From: Natronococcus sp. CG52
GTDB lineage: Archaea; Halobacteriota; Halobacteria; Halobacteriales; Natrialbaceae
Direction of reading: 5' to 3'
Assembly: GCF_023913515.1 (NCBI RefSeq)
Contig: NZ_CP099391.1
Coordinates: forward strand, 2,356,001 to 2,420,000
Length of the DNA: 64,000 nt
A program made the position numbers and the translations under genes. Below are positions 17,522 through 25,516 of the stretch, in pieces. Within the stretch, counting starts at the first letter, position 1, and each line of letters begins with the position of its first letter. Below the pieces are notes generated by a model. That model saw nothing but the letters and a program-made list of their open reading frames with translations, searched no databases and was not told the DNA's origin.

Positions 17522-17719
17522 TCAGGGAAGGATATCGCCGACGCGGCGCGGTTCGCCCTTCAGGTCCGGCTGTTCCGCGACGATCTTCAGCACCTCGTGG
17601 TCCGTCACGTCGTAGTAGGACTTCTCGGTAGCCTCTTCGATGAGTTCCCGCTCGAGGCGGAACTCGGTTCCTTCGTACACGACGTCGACTCCATCGTCGT
17701 CGAACGCGAGCGTCGTCAT
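17522..17719 (-). CDS. small conserved haloarchaeal protein (DUF5800-like)
   Basis: The 65-residue acidic protein begins MTTLAFDDDGVDVVYEG and ends GEPRRVGDILP. I recognise the family as DUF5800, a widespread haloarchaeal orphan. It is soluble with predicted beta then alpha structure, and has no metal ligands. The ATG at 17719 is preferred over a 35-codon extension that runs into a probable transposon relic. Confidence 0.75.
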   Translation of the reverse strand: MTTLAFDDDGVDVVYEGTEFRLERELIEEATEKSYYDVTDHEVLKIVAEQPDLKGEPRRVGDILP

Positions 17720-17757
17720 AACCGCCAGTAGGTGACGGGGTGTTAAAAACCGGACGA

Positions 17758-17915
17758 CTGGTTTCAGCCCGCCCTCAGCGGTGGAGACAGCGGCCAACGA
17801 GACATACGCAGACCGAAGTACCACCGAAGGCGGTGGGAATGTCGCTCTGAGCGGGTCTCAGACCGATTGAGACACCCACGAGAGGAATCCCACGACTTCA
17901 GTCGCGGGCGGATGT
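17758..17915 (+). pseudogene. probable TnpB C-terminal tail and IS200/IS605-like right end (relic)
   Basis: One frame up to the TGA at 17869-17871 reads VETAANETYADRSTTEGGG then NVALSGSQTD, the Ser/Thr-rich style of haloarchaeal TnpB tails. About 20 bases later comes a hairpin, CCCACGAC-TTCA-GTCGCGGG (one mismatch), then GGATGTCA, the look of an IS200/IS605-type right end. No zinc-finger or RuvC motifs remain. The call rests on recognition of style and needs a database search. Confidence 0.35.
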
Positions 17916-18103
17916 CAACGAAACGGATCCCACTCGAGTCGGATGATCCCCGCGAGTCCGACCATCGAGGCGACGATGAACACCAGGCTGACGACCGTGA
18001 TCGTCTCCGCCGACGAGCCGGGTTCGACGAACGGCCAGGTGAGCACCAGTAACGCGAGCAACACCGCGTTCATGGTGAACAGGAGCCGCCAGATCGTCGT
18101 CAT
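17915..18103 (-). CDS. small two-helix membrane protein coupled to the TrmB-like regulator
   Basis: The 62-residue protein has transmembrane segments at about 5-26 (WRLLFTMNAVLLALLVLTW) and 34-53 (ITVVSLVFIVASMVGLAGII). Its ATG overlaps the stop of the TrmB-like gene by four bases, so it is the last gene of the transporter-regulator run. No family function is known to me; the coupling suggests a role with that locus or a chance overprint. Confidence 0.65.
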   Translation of the reverse strand: MTTIWRLLFTMNAVLLALLVLTWPFVEPGSSAETITVVSLVFIVASMVGLAGIIRLEWDPFR

Positions 18104-19164
18104 TCGACCGGCCGGAGCGTCGTTTCGTTCGCTCGCAGGTCCTCGACGAACGCGCCGTCGCCGCCGACGCTGAGTCGCTCACCGTCGTCGGTCTCGACGC
18201 TGAGGCTGTTTTCGACGGGGAACGAGTTCGTGAACGGCTCGACGAGCCCCTGTCGGATTCCGACGACCCGACCCGTCACGAACCGAGGTTCGTCCGTATC
18301 GGTCGTTCGACCCGACACCTCGATTCGAAGCATTCGGCCGTCGAGTTGCGCGAGTACCGCGTTGAGTACCGCCGGTCGGGCCATCGTGTAGGTCGCGGGA
18401 AGCGACGCGGAATCGCCGGTGTAGACCTCCTCGCCCGCGGCCCAGAAGCCGCCCTGGAAGGCGCCGAACATCGATCCGACGACGTGGGATTCAGAGACGG
18501 CGACGGCTTCCTTGTCGTTGTCGTCGCTCCGGAGGAGTTGCCGCTCGCCGACGATTCCCGATCCCGAATCGCCGGTCGCGACGAACGACATGTCGTGGTG
18601 CCACTGACGGACGACGTGCGCGACGCCGTCGAACCGTCGCTCGACTTCTTCGCTCGACTGCGGCTCGACCGCACCCTCGAGCAACACGACCATTACGCCG
18701 CGATCGAACGCCGATTCGATCTCGTTCTCGAGTTTTTCGACCGCGTAGTGGGGAAGCGCGAGGAACACCTCCTCGGTTGCCGAGCTGACGATCCGTCGGA
18801 TCTCCTTGAGCACGGTCTGGCGGCTCTTGATGACGTTGAACGAGGCCGTCTCCTGGGAAGTCTCGGTGAACCGGGTCTCGAGACCCGGTTGGAGCGATCG
18901 CAGCCGACTGACGAGCCCCTCGATGGCCTGTTCCGGCGGTACGGCGGCGATCGTCGTCGGTTTCGCGTGGTCTTTCACGATCGCCAGTCCGCGTTCCTCC
19001 AGGTCCTCCGCGATCTGGTAAACGTACCGCTGAGAGACGCCGGATTCGTCGGCGATCGCGCTGGTCTTGGCCTCGCCGAGCGCGAGCAACGCGAGATACG
19101 TGTCGATCTCCTTCTCGGAGAGTCCGAACGCCGCCAGCTGTGATCTGAGTGTAGCTTCCTGCAT
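18100..19164 (-). CDS. TrmB-type sugar-responsive transcriptional regulator
   Basis: The 354-residue protein starts at MQEATLRSQLAAFGLSEKE. Residues 8-75 form the winged helix of TrmB (LLALGEAKTSAIADESGVS ... RYVYQIAEDLEERGL). Residues about 110-250 match the phospholipase-D-like effector fold, and a C-terminal beta domain follows. TrmB proteins bind sugars and repress or activate sugar uptake genes. It lies 28 bases downstream of the ABC transporter genes in the same direction and overlaps the membrane gene after it. Its likely targets are the transporter and the divergent GH13 gene. Confidence 0.88.
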   Translation of the reverse strand: MQEATLRSQLAAFGLSEKEIDTYLALLALGEAKTSAIADESGVSQRYVYQIAEDLEERGLAIVKDHAKPTTIAAVPPEQAIEGLVSRLRSLQPGLETRFTETSQETASFNVIKSRQTVLKEIRRIVSSATEEVFLALPHYAVEKLENEIESAFDRGVMVVLLEGAVEPQSSEEVERRFDGVAHVVRQWHHDMSFVATGDSGSGIVGERQLLRSDDNDKEAVAVSESHVVGSMFGAFQGGFWAAGEEVYTGDSASLPATYTMARPAVLNAVLAQLDGRMLRIEVSGRTTDTDEPRFVTGRVVGIRQGLVEPFTNSFPVENSLSVETDDGERLSVGGDGAFVEDLRANETTLRPVE

Positions 19165-19192
19165 ACCGTCCCCTGTGTCGAGACGATGGAGC

Positions 19193-20287
19193 TCAGTGGG
19201 TTTCAAGGTGTGTGGATTCGGCCCCCTCGAGGAGGTCACTGGACCAGTACTCGTGGTCCGGATCGTCTCGGAAACACTTCGCGCAGTGGCCCCGGTCGTC
19301 CGCCTCGCGCTGCGAGAGCGCGGGCGTTTCGGACGTGCAGACCGCCCGCGCCTCGGGACACCGCGGATGGAACCGACAGCCCGCCGGCGGGTTCACCGGA
19401 TCGGGAATGTCGATGTCGCGAACGGGCGGCTCCGTGGCGTCCCAGCTACTCGGGTCGACGTCCGCGGTCGCCCACCGCAACACCTTCGTGTAGGGGTGTT
19501 GCGGATTCTGGAGCACCTCGTCTGCGGGGCCGATCTCGACGATCTCTCCGAGGTACATCACCCCGAGGCGGCCGTTCGCGTTCTCAGCGAGGTAGCGGGC
19601 GTTCGAGAGGTCGTGGCTGATGAACAGGAACGACGTGCCGAACTCCTCCTGGAGTTCGAGCAGCAGGTCCATCGTCTCCACGCGCAGGGAGACGTCGAGC
19701 GCGGAGACGGCCTCGTCCGCGAGGATGAGATCCGGATTCATCAACAGCGCCCGGACCAGCGCGACGCGCTGTTGCTCGCCGCCCGAGAGCTGGTGCGGGT
19801 AGCGACTCGCGTAGTCGCCCGGCGGCTTCATCCCGACGCGCTCGAGCATCCGCAGGACTCGCGCCCGGCGATCCTCGCTGTCCATGTCGGGTTCCCACCG
19901 GGCCAGCGGGGTCGTGAGGCTCTTCATCACCGTCCGGTTCGGGTTGAGTGCCCCGCCGGGATCCTGGTGGATGATCTGCAGAGACTTGCGAATCTGCTCG
20001 TAGGGGATCTCTCCGGTACCGTCCTTGGCCTCCCAGATGTCCTGTCCGCGGTAGCGAACGCTGCCGCCCGTCGGACGCTGGACGCCGATAGCGGTCTTGC
20101 CGAGCGTCGTTTTCCCGCAACCGGATTCGCCGACGAGCGCGACGACGTCGTTCTCCGGAATGTCGAGCGAGACGTTGTCGACCGCCTTAACGCGGTCGGG
20201 ATCGTTGAACAGGCCCTCGACCAGACCCTGTTCCTTCTCGAAGTGCACCTCGACGTTCTCGAGGGAGACGACGTGGTCGTCGGTCAT
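19193..20287 (-). CDS. ABC transporter ATPase, oligopeptide/dipeptide class (DppF/OppF type)
   Basis: The 364-residue ATPase starts at MTDDHVVSLENVEV with a four-base overlap with the preceding ATPase gene. Walker A is GESGCGKTT (about 53-61), the signature LSGGEQQRVAL, and Walker B LILADEAVSALDV. The C-terminal extension has the CRFHPRCPEARAVC zinc/Fe-S-like motif of the Opp/Dpp family. It powers import together with the four genes upstream. The Opp class also imports oligosaccharides in archaea (for example Sulfolobus and Pyrococcus), and the TrmB/GH13 context favours that here. Confidence 0.93.
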   Translation of the reverse strand: MTDDHVVSLENVEVHFEKEQGLVEGLFNDPDRVKAVDNVSLDIPENDVVALVGESGCGKTTLGKTAIGVQRPTGGSVRYRGQDIWEAKDGTGEIPYEQIRKSLQIIHQDPGGALNPNRTVMKSLTTPLARWEPDMDSEDRRARVLRMLERVGMKPPGDYASRYPHQLSGGEQQRVALVRALLMNPDLILADEAVSALDVSLRVETMDLLLELQEEFGTSFLFISHDLSNARYLAENANGRLGVMYLGEIVEIGPADEVLQNPQHPYTKVLRWATADVDPSSWDATEPPVRDIDIPDPVNPPAGCRFHPRCPEARAVCTSETPALSQREADDRGHCAKCFRDDPDHEYWSSDLLEGAESTHLETH

Positions 20288-21387
20288 CGGTTCACCTCCG
20301 TCTCCCCGTTGGCCGTCTGCGCTTGCGGATCGAGATCGACCGCCTCGTCGGCGTCTTCCCAGTGGAAACAGGTTACCGCGTGTTCGCCGCCGTCGTCGAC
20401 CTCGTGGAAGTGCGGTTCCGTCGTCCGACACTCCTCGTCCGCGATCGGACACCGTGGCGCGTAGGTACACCCCTGCGGGATGTTCACCGGGTCCGGGGCG
20501 GAGCCCTCGATCGGCTGCATCGTCTCGAGCGGCGCGTCGAGGTTGGGGACCGCCTTGAGGAGCGCTCGCGTGTACGGGTGCGAGGGATTCCGGACGACGT
20601 CCTCGGCCGGTCCGACCTCGCGGAGGTCGAAGGCGTACATGACCGCGATCCGGTCGGCCAGCCCCGCCACGAGCGGGAGGTCGTGTGTGATGAACACGAC
20701 CGTCAGCTCGTACTTCTCCTGAAGGTCCGACAGCAGGCTGAGGATCGACCGCTGCATCAGCAGGTCCAGTGCGGCCGTCGGCTCGTCCATCACCAGCACT
20801 TCGGGCTCGAGGATGAGACTGAGCGCGATCAGCGCGCGCTGGGACATCCCGCCGGAGAGCTCGTGCGGGTAGGAGTCCAGCACGCGCTCGGCGTCGAGAT
20901 ACAGATCCGAGAGCAGCTCGCGGGCGCGCTCCATTCCTTCCTGGCGGTCGGCGCCGTGAGCGTCGAGCGTCTCCTCGAAGTGGCCCCGAATCGTCATCGT
21001 CGGGTTGAACGACCGCGAGGCGCCCTGGAATACCATCGCCACCTCCTCCCAGCGGAACTCCTTGAGTTCGCGATCCGAGAGTTCGAGGACGTTGATCGGG
21101 TCGCCGTCTTCGGGGTAGTAGACCACGTCGCCCGTGAGCCGACCCGGTTCGTCGACGGCGTCGAGCATCGCGTTCGCGAGCATCGACTTGCCGGAGCCGC
21201 TCTCGCCGACGATGCCGACGATCTCCTCGCGATAGACCTCGAAGTCGACGTCGTCGACGACCCGGGAGGTCCCCCGGTCCATGTCGAACTCGACGGTCGT
21301 GTTCTCGAGCGAGAAGACGACGTCGTCCGATCGTTCGTCGCTCGAGTCGTGCTGTCCCCCTGCGGTTCGTTGTGTCGCGTTTGCCAT
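20284..21387 (-). CDS. ABC transporter ATPase, oligopeptide/dipeptide class (DppD/OppD type)
   Basis: The 367-residue ATPase has Walker A GESGSGKSM, signature LSGGMSQRALIAL and Walker B VLVMDEPTAALDL. The C-terminal oligopeptide domain contains CTYAPRCPIADEEC. It overlaps the permease gene before it by one base and the second ATPase after it by four, so the five transporter genes form one operon. Its partner ATPase forms the second nucleotide-binding site. Confidence 0.93.
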   Translation of the reverse strand: MANATQRTAGGQHDSSDERSDDVVFSLENTTVEFDMDRGTSRVVDDVDFEVYREEIVGIVGESGSGKSMLANAMLDAVDEPGRLTGDVVYYPEDGDPINVLELSDRELKEFRWEEVAMVFQGASRSFNPTMTIRGHFEETLDAHGADRQEGMERARELLSDLYLDAERVLDSYPHELSGGMSQRALIALSLILEPEVLVMDEPTAALDLLMQRSILSLLSDLQEKYELTVVFITHDLPLVAGLADRIAVMYAFDLREVGPAEDVVRNPSHPYTRALLKAVPNLDAPLETMQPIEGSAPDPVNIPQGCTYAPRCPIADEECRTTEPHFHEVDDGGEHAVTCFHWEDADEAVDLDPQAQTANGETEVNR

Positions 21388-22379
21388 CAGGAACTCACCT
21401 CGTCGTCAGTGTCGTCTCCGCCGACCGTCTTCGCGTGGCGGGCGCGCACCCGCGGGTTGAACAGGCGGTCGGCCGACTGTGCGAACAGCGTCAGCCCCAT
21501 CGAGAGGAAGATTACGGCGAGCATCGGCATCAATAGCCAGTGGAACGCCACCATCGACGAGGTCGCGCCCGCCTGGGAGACCGCGTCGTTCATCATGACG
21601 CCCCAGTTGGTCCGGTTGTACGGGAGGATCCCCAGGAAGTACAGTCCGACGGAGCCGAAGATCACTGCCCGGGCCTGCTGGACGAAATTCATCGTGATGT
21701 AGGGCATCAGGTTGGGGATGATGTCCGTGGTGAGGATCTTCGGCGTCGAGACGCCCATGATCCGCGAGGCCTCCACGTACTCTGCGTCCCGCAGAGTCAG
21801 GACCTGCGACCGCAACGCGCGGGCCAGTCCCGCCCAGGCGTTGATCGAGAGCAACACGCCGATCAGGTACGGGTTCCCGCCGATATCCGTAACGCCCGCG
21901 AGGACGATCACCAGCGGCAGCCCGGGGATCGTCAGCATCACGTCGGTCACCGTCATCAGCCCCTGATCGACGGCTCCGCCCTTGTAGCCCGAGGTCGTGC
22001 CGACGACCGTCGCGACGACGACCGAGAACACCGCCCCGGCGGTGATCATCTGAATCATCGGCACCGTCGCGTAGACGACCTGCGAGAGGATGTCGACGCC
22101 GGAAGCCGTCGTCCCGAGGGGGTGCTCGAGCGTGCGGAACGCTCCGACGAGTCGATCGCCCTGGTTCGTCCGGGGTTCGTCGACGAGCCGGACGCCGACG
22201 GTCCCCAGGAAGAGGAAGAAGGCGATGATCGTCACGGCGATTCGCGCTCGCCAGTCGTGCCAGACGATTCTGGCGGGTGCGAGCACGAACTCGTCGACAA
22301 GCTGGCGGTACCGCTCCGATCGCGTGAGGTTGGTCTCGGAGACGGTCTCGAAGTCGGAGGCTGCCTCAGTACGACTCAC
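21387..22379 (-). CDS. ABC transporter permease, DppC/OppC type
   Basis: The 330-residue permease starts at a GTG placed seven bases after GGAGGT, a clear Shine-Dalgarno; a GTG three codons upstream is less well placed. One anchor helix lies near residue 50 (IAVTIIAFFLFLGTVGV), and the core five-helix domain shows the EAA loop EASRIMGVSTPKIL. It overlaps the upstream permease gene by 14 bases. Confidence 0.93.
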   Translation of the reverse strand: MSRTEAASDFETVSETNLTRSERYRQLVDEFVLAPARIVWHDWRARIAVTIIAFFLFLGTVGVRLVDEPRTNQGDRLVGAFRTLEHPLGTTASGVDILSQVVYATVPMIQMITAGAVFSVVVATVVGTTSGYKGGAVDQGLMTVTDVMLTIPGLPLVIVLAGVTDIGGNPYLIGVLLSINAWAGLARALRSQVLTLRDAEYVEASRIMGVSTPKILTTDIIPNLMPYITMNFVQQARAVIFGSVGLYFLGILPYNRTNWGVMMNDAVSQAGATSSMVAFHWLLMPMLAVIFLSMGLTLFAQSADRLFNPRVRARHAKTVGGDDTDDEVSS

Positions 22380-23373
22380 GGGAGCCACCTCCTTTGGCGC
22401 GGGGGTCGAGTTTTCCGTACGTCAGGTCGGCGATGTAGACGCCGATGACGACGGCGATCGTGATCAGGATGAACGCGCCCATCATCACCGGGTAGTCGCG
22501 CTGGTCGATCGCGCTGATCAGATAGAAGCCGATGCCGGGATAGGCGAAAATCTCCTCGATGATGATCGCGCCGCCGAACATCAGTCCGATGGCGATCATC
22601 AGGTTGGTGTACATCGGCAGGATCGCGTTGCGCGCGACGTACCGGAGCGCGATCCGGTGTTCGGAGAGCCCGCGCAGCCGGGCCACGTGCAGGTAGTCAG
22701 CGCCGAGGACGCGGATGCTGTTGCCTCGCATGTCGAGCGCCCAGCCGCCGAAGGCGACGACGGCCATCGACAGGACGGGCAAGGCCCCGTGGTAGGCGAC
22801 GCTCGCCAGAAACTCCGGGTGAATCCCGGGCTCGAGGCCGGAGGCGTAGCGCCCGCCGGTCGGGAACAGCCCGGTCTGGTGGCCGAGAAACGTCAGGGCG
22901 AGCAGCGCGACGACGTAGTCCGGGATCGAGTTCAACAGCAGCGCGACGCCCGTCGAGGAGACGTCGAACGTGCTCCCCTCGCGGTAAGCCATGTACGCGC
23001 CGAGGCTGATCCCGACGACGAACGCCAGGAACAGCGACGTGGCCATGATGAACACCGTCCAGGGGAGCGCGCTGCCGAGGATGTCGGCGACGGGTTCGTT
23101 GTGCCAGGTAGAGATACCGAAGTCCCCCGTCAGGATGCTCGCCATGTACTCGGCGTACTGGACGTACAGCGGCTCGTCGGGTGCGATGTTCATCTGCGCC
23201 TCGATCTGGCGATTGATCTGCTCGCTCGTCAGATCGTTGCCCTGTTCTAGCATCTGCGCCCGCATGGACTGTGCGGGACCGCCCGGAAGGAGCCGGATGA
23301 GCGCGAACGTGAGCGTGATCGTGGCGAAGACCGTGAAGATCGCCTGCGCGGTGCGCTTGAGTATGTAGTGCAT
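22366..23373 (-). CDS. ABC transporter permease, DppB/OppB type
   Basis: The 335-residue permease begins MHYILKRTAQAIFTVFATIT, the typical DppB N-terminal helix, followed by an extracytoplasmic region and five more helices. The EAA loop reads VARLRGLSEHRIALRYVARN. It lies 27 bases after the substrate-binding protein gene. Together with the DppC partner it forms the membrane channel. Confidence 0.94.
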   Translation of the reverse strand: MHYILKRTAQAIFTVFATITLTFALIRLLPGGPAQSMRAQMLEQGNDLTSEQINRQIEAQMNIAPDEPLYVQYAEYMASILTGDFGISTWHNEPVADILGSALPWTVFIMATSLFLAFVVGISLGAYMAYREGSTFDVSSTGVALLLNSIPDYVVALLALTFLGHQTGLFPTGGRYASGLEPGIHPEFLASVAYHGALPVLSMAVVAFGGWALDMRGNSIRVLGADYLHVARLRGLSEHRIALRYVARNAILPMYTNLMIAIGLMFGGAIIIEEIFAYPGIGFYLISAIDQRDYPVMMGAFILITIAVVIGVYIADLTYGKLDPRAKGGGSRESY

Positions 23374-23400
23374 GCTGGTGGTAACTGGCGAATCCGTCGG

Positions 23401-25245
23401 CTACTCCTCCTGGGCCATCGTCGCGAGCGAGTCGACGATCTCCGCGGGATCGACCGCCTCGCTCTCGCGGACGTCCTCGTGGAGCGGCTCGACCTCGAAC
23501 TCGTCCGGGAAGCTCCCCGACTGCTGGAGGCTGCCCTGGCCGCCCGTGTAGATGTGATCGTAGTGGTAGTACGGGTACGTGTGATCGAAGCTCGCCCAGC
23601 CTTCGACGGCGGCGACGAAGTCGCCCTCCGGGAAGTCCTGTCCGAAGTACGTCTCGTTGCCGCGGGTGAGCATCGCCGCGTCGAAGCCGAACTCGTCTAA
23701 CTGGTCGACGAGCGTCTCGACGCCCGACACCCAGTCGGAGAACCCTTCGGGCACTTTGACCGGGATCTCGATCGGCTCGCCGTCCTCGTCGACCCACCGG
23801 CCGTCCTCCTGACTGTAGCCCGCGTCCTCGAGCAGCTCCGCGGCGCGATCCTCGTCGGTCTCGTAGCGGTTGAACTCGTCGGCGACGCCCTCAAGCCACT
23901 CGTCTTCGACTCGGCCGGTGAAGTCGCCGGTGAGACCCGAGGGGATCGTGACGCCGAGTTTGGATCCGGTGCCCGCCGCGGAGTTGTCGGCGACCAGTTC
24001 GCGATCGATGACGTGGGCTACCGCGTGGCGAACCGCCCGCTCGCTCATGTGCTCGTCGTCGTAGTTGAAGACGAGTCCCATCCCCCAGTGGCGCGGAATT
24101 TCGGCGATCTGGACGTCGTCCGAGAGCTGCTCGACCTGGTTCTGGGGCATGAACAGCGTCGCCTCGCCGTCGAGTTCGCCGCTCTGGAGGGCGTTCCAGC
24201 GGCTCTCGTTGTCCGGCATGTACCGGTACTCGGCGTAGTCGAAGTTGATCTCGTCGGCGTCCGGGTGGTCGTCGAACACCGAACAGAGAACGCGCTGTGA
24301 GTCAGCCTCCTCGAACTGGAACGGGCCGCAGCCGATCGGCTCGTCGATCGATAGCTGGGTGAGGTCGCTGAAGGCGTCGAGTTCCTCGTCCTCGTCTTCG
24401 GCCTCGTCCATGCGTTCGACGTACTCGCCGTAGACGCTGTCCTTGGCGGCCAGGTGCGTCGGCTGGAGCGTCCCGACGACGACCTGCGTGTTGAGCGTAG
24501 TGTTGAAATCGATCCGTACCGTGTCGTCGTCGATCGCTTCGACGTCGTCGCTGACGTCGTCGATGAACGAGCGGAGCGTCCCGCCCCCGTACATGTCGAG
24601 TTTGACCTGATTGGCGACGTCCGTGGCGGTGACGTCGTCGCCGTCGTGCCAGATCAGGCCGTCTCTGACGACGAGCTCGATCGAGTCGCCGTCGAACTCC
24701 CAGTCGGAGATGGCGTACCCTTCGTACTCGGCCTCGACGATGTTGTAGCTCATGAATCGATCGTAGATGCCGCGGTGGGCCTCGGGATACTGCGTCAGGT
24801 TCCAGGGGTTGTACTGGGCGTCCGCCGGCACGTCCCACTGGGTGAGGCTCAGCGTGTCGTCGTCGCCGCCGGCCCGCCAGTCGCCGAACCGCGGGAGCCA
24901 CTCCGTCGGCCAGTAGTACATGAGGTCGGACGTGTCCGGCTCTGGCACGTCCCACTCGTCGGTCCGCTGGAACGACTGGGCGAGTTTCTCCATGACCGGC
25001 AACACGGGGAGTTCCTGGTTCGTGATCCAGGCGAGCTCCTGGATCATCTCGAGTTCCGCTTCGGTCGTCTCGATGGTATCGCCGGCCTCGAAACCGTCGT
25101 CATCGTCGTCACCGTTTCCGTCTCCGGCTTCCTGTCCACCGCATCCGGCCAGCAGTGCCGCACCGCCTGCGGCACCGATTCCTTTCATAAATCGCCGGCG
25201 AGCGAACGCCGGGACCGCCGTGCTGTGAGAGTCCTTCTCGCGCAT
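23401..25245 (-). CDS. ABC transporter substrate-binding lipoprotein, oligopeptide class
   Basis: The 614-residue protein has a Tat signal (ARRRFMKGIGAAGGAALL) ending in lipobox LAGC, so it is exported folded and lipid-anchored. The rest is an SBP_bac_5 (family 5) binding fold, with GYAISDWEFDG, DGLIWHDGDDVTATDVANQ and EPIGCGPFQFEE recognisable. Cargo could be peptides or oligosaccharides; the TrmB regulator and GH13 neighbour argue for a sugar. The promoter lies in the AT-rich divergent region. Confidence 0.93.
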   Translation of the reverse strand: MREKDSHSTAVPAFARRRFMKGIGAAGGAALLAGCGGQEAGDGNGDDDDDGFEAGDTIETTEAELEMIQELAWITNQELPVLPVMEKLAQSFQRTDEWDVPEPDTSDLMYYWPTEWLPRFGDWRAGGDDDTLSLTQWDVPADAQYNPWNLTQYPEAHRGIYDRFMSYNIVEAEYEGYAISDWEFDGDSIELVVRDGLIWHDGDDVTATDVANQVKLDMYGGGTLRSFIDDVSDDVEAIDDDTVRIDFNTTLNTQVVVGTLQPTHLAAKDSVYGEYVERMDEAEDEDEELDAFSDLTQLSIDEPIGCGPFQFEEADSQRVLCSVFDDHPDADEINFDYAEYRYMPDNESRWNALQSGELDGEATLFMPQNQVEQLSDDVQIAEIPRHWGMGLVFNYDDEHMSERAVRHAVAHVIDRELVADNSAAGTGSKLGVTIPSGLTGDFTGRVEDEWLEGVADEFNRYETDEDRAAELLEDAGYSQEDGRWVDEDGEPIEIPVKVPEGFSDWVSGVETLVDQLDEFGFDAAMLTRGNETYFGQDFPEGDFVAAVEGWASFDHTYPYYHYDHIYTGGQGSLQQSGSFPDEFEVEPLHEDVRESEAVDPAEIVDSLATMAQEE

Positions 25246-25516
25246 GAGGAAGGCGAACAGACCGATCCGTAATAAAAATTAGGTCGAAATATTACTTCTA
25301 GAATTTGTTCCACGTTAGTTAGCATTAATATATATAATATAGATCGTGATTTCTCATAATTATCATCATCGATAGTCTCGCACGTAACGTTTAACGAGAC
25401 AACTAGGTAACATCAGGAGTCGGCCGGCTGAACGATTCGGTTCCGAACGACCTACACTACCATCTCGTTGAAAAAATTCAACGCGTTTTTGTCACCCGTC
25501 GACGACGGTACTGACG
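25246..25516. promoter_or_regulatory. divergent promoter region between SBP and GH13 genes
   Basis: This 271-base spacer is very AT-rich around 25270-25380. On the minus strand TTTTTATTA about 27-35 nt before the SBP ATG is a plausible TATA element. A perfect palindrome near 25466-25483 precedes the GH13 gene. It is the obvious place for a TrmB-type operator controlling both directions. Confidence 0.55.
25466..25483. promoter_or_regulatory. palindromic operator candidate before the GH13 gene
   Basis: CGTTGAA-AAAA-TTCAACG is an 18-bp perfect palindrome with 7-bp arms, 33 nt before the GH13 ATG. It would overlap or abut the TATA/BRE site, a position suited to repression. Binding by the TrmB-like protein is inference. 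Confidence 0.45.
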
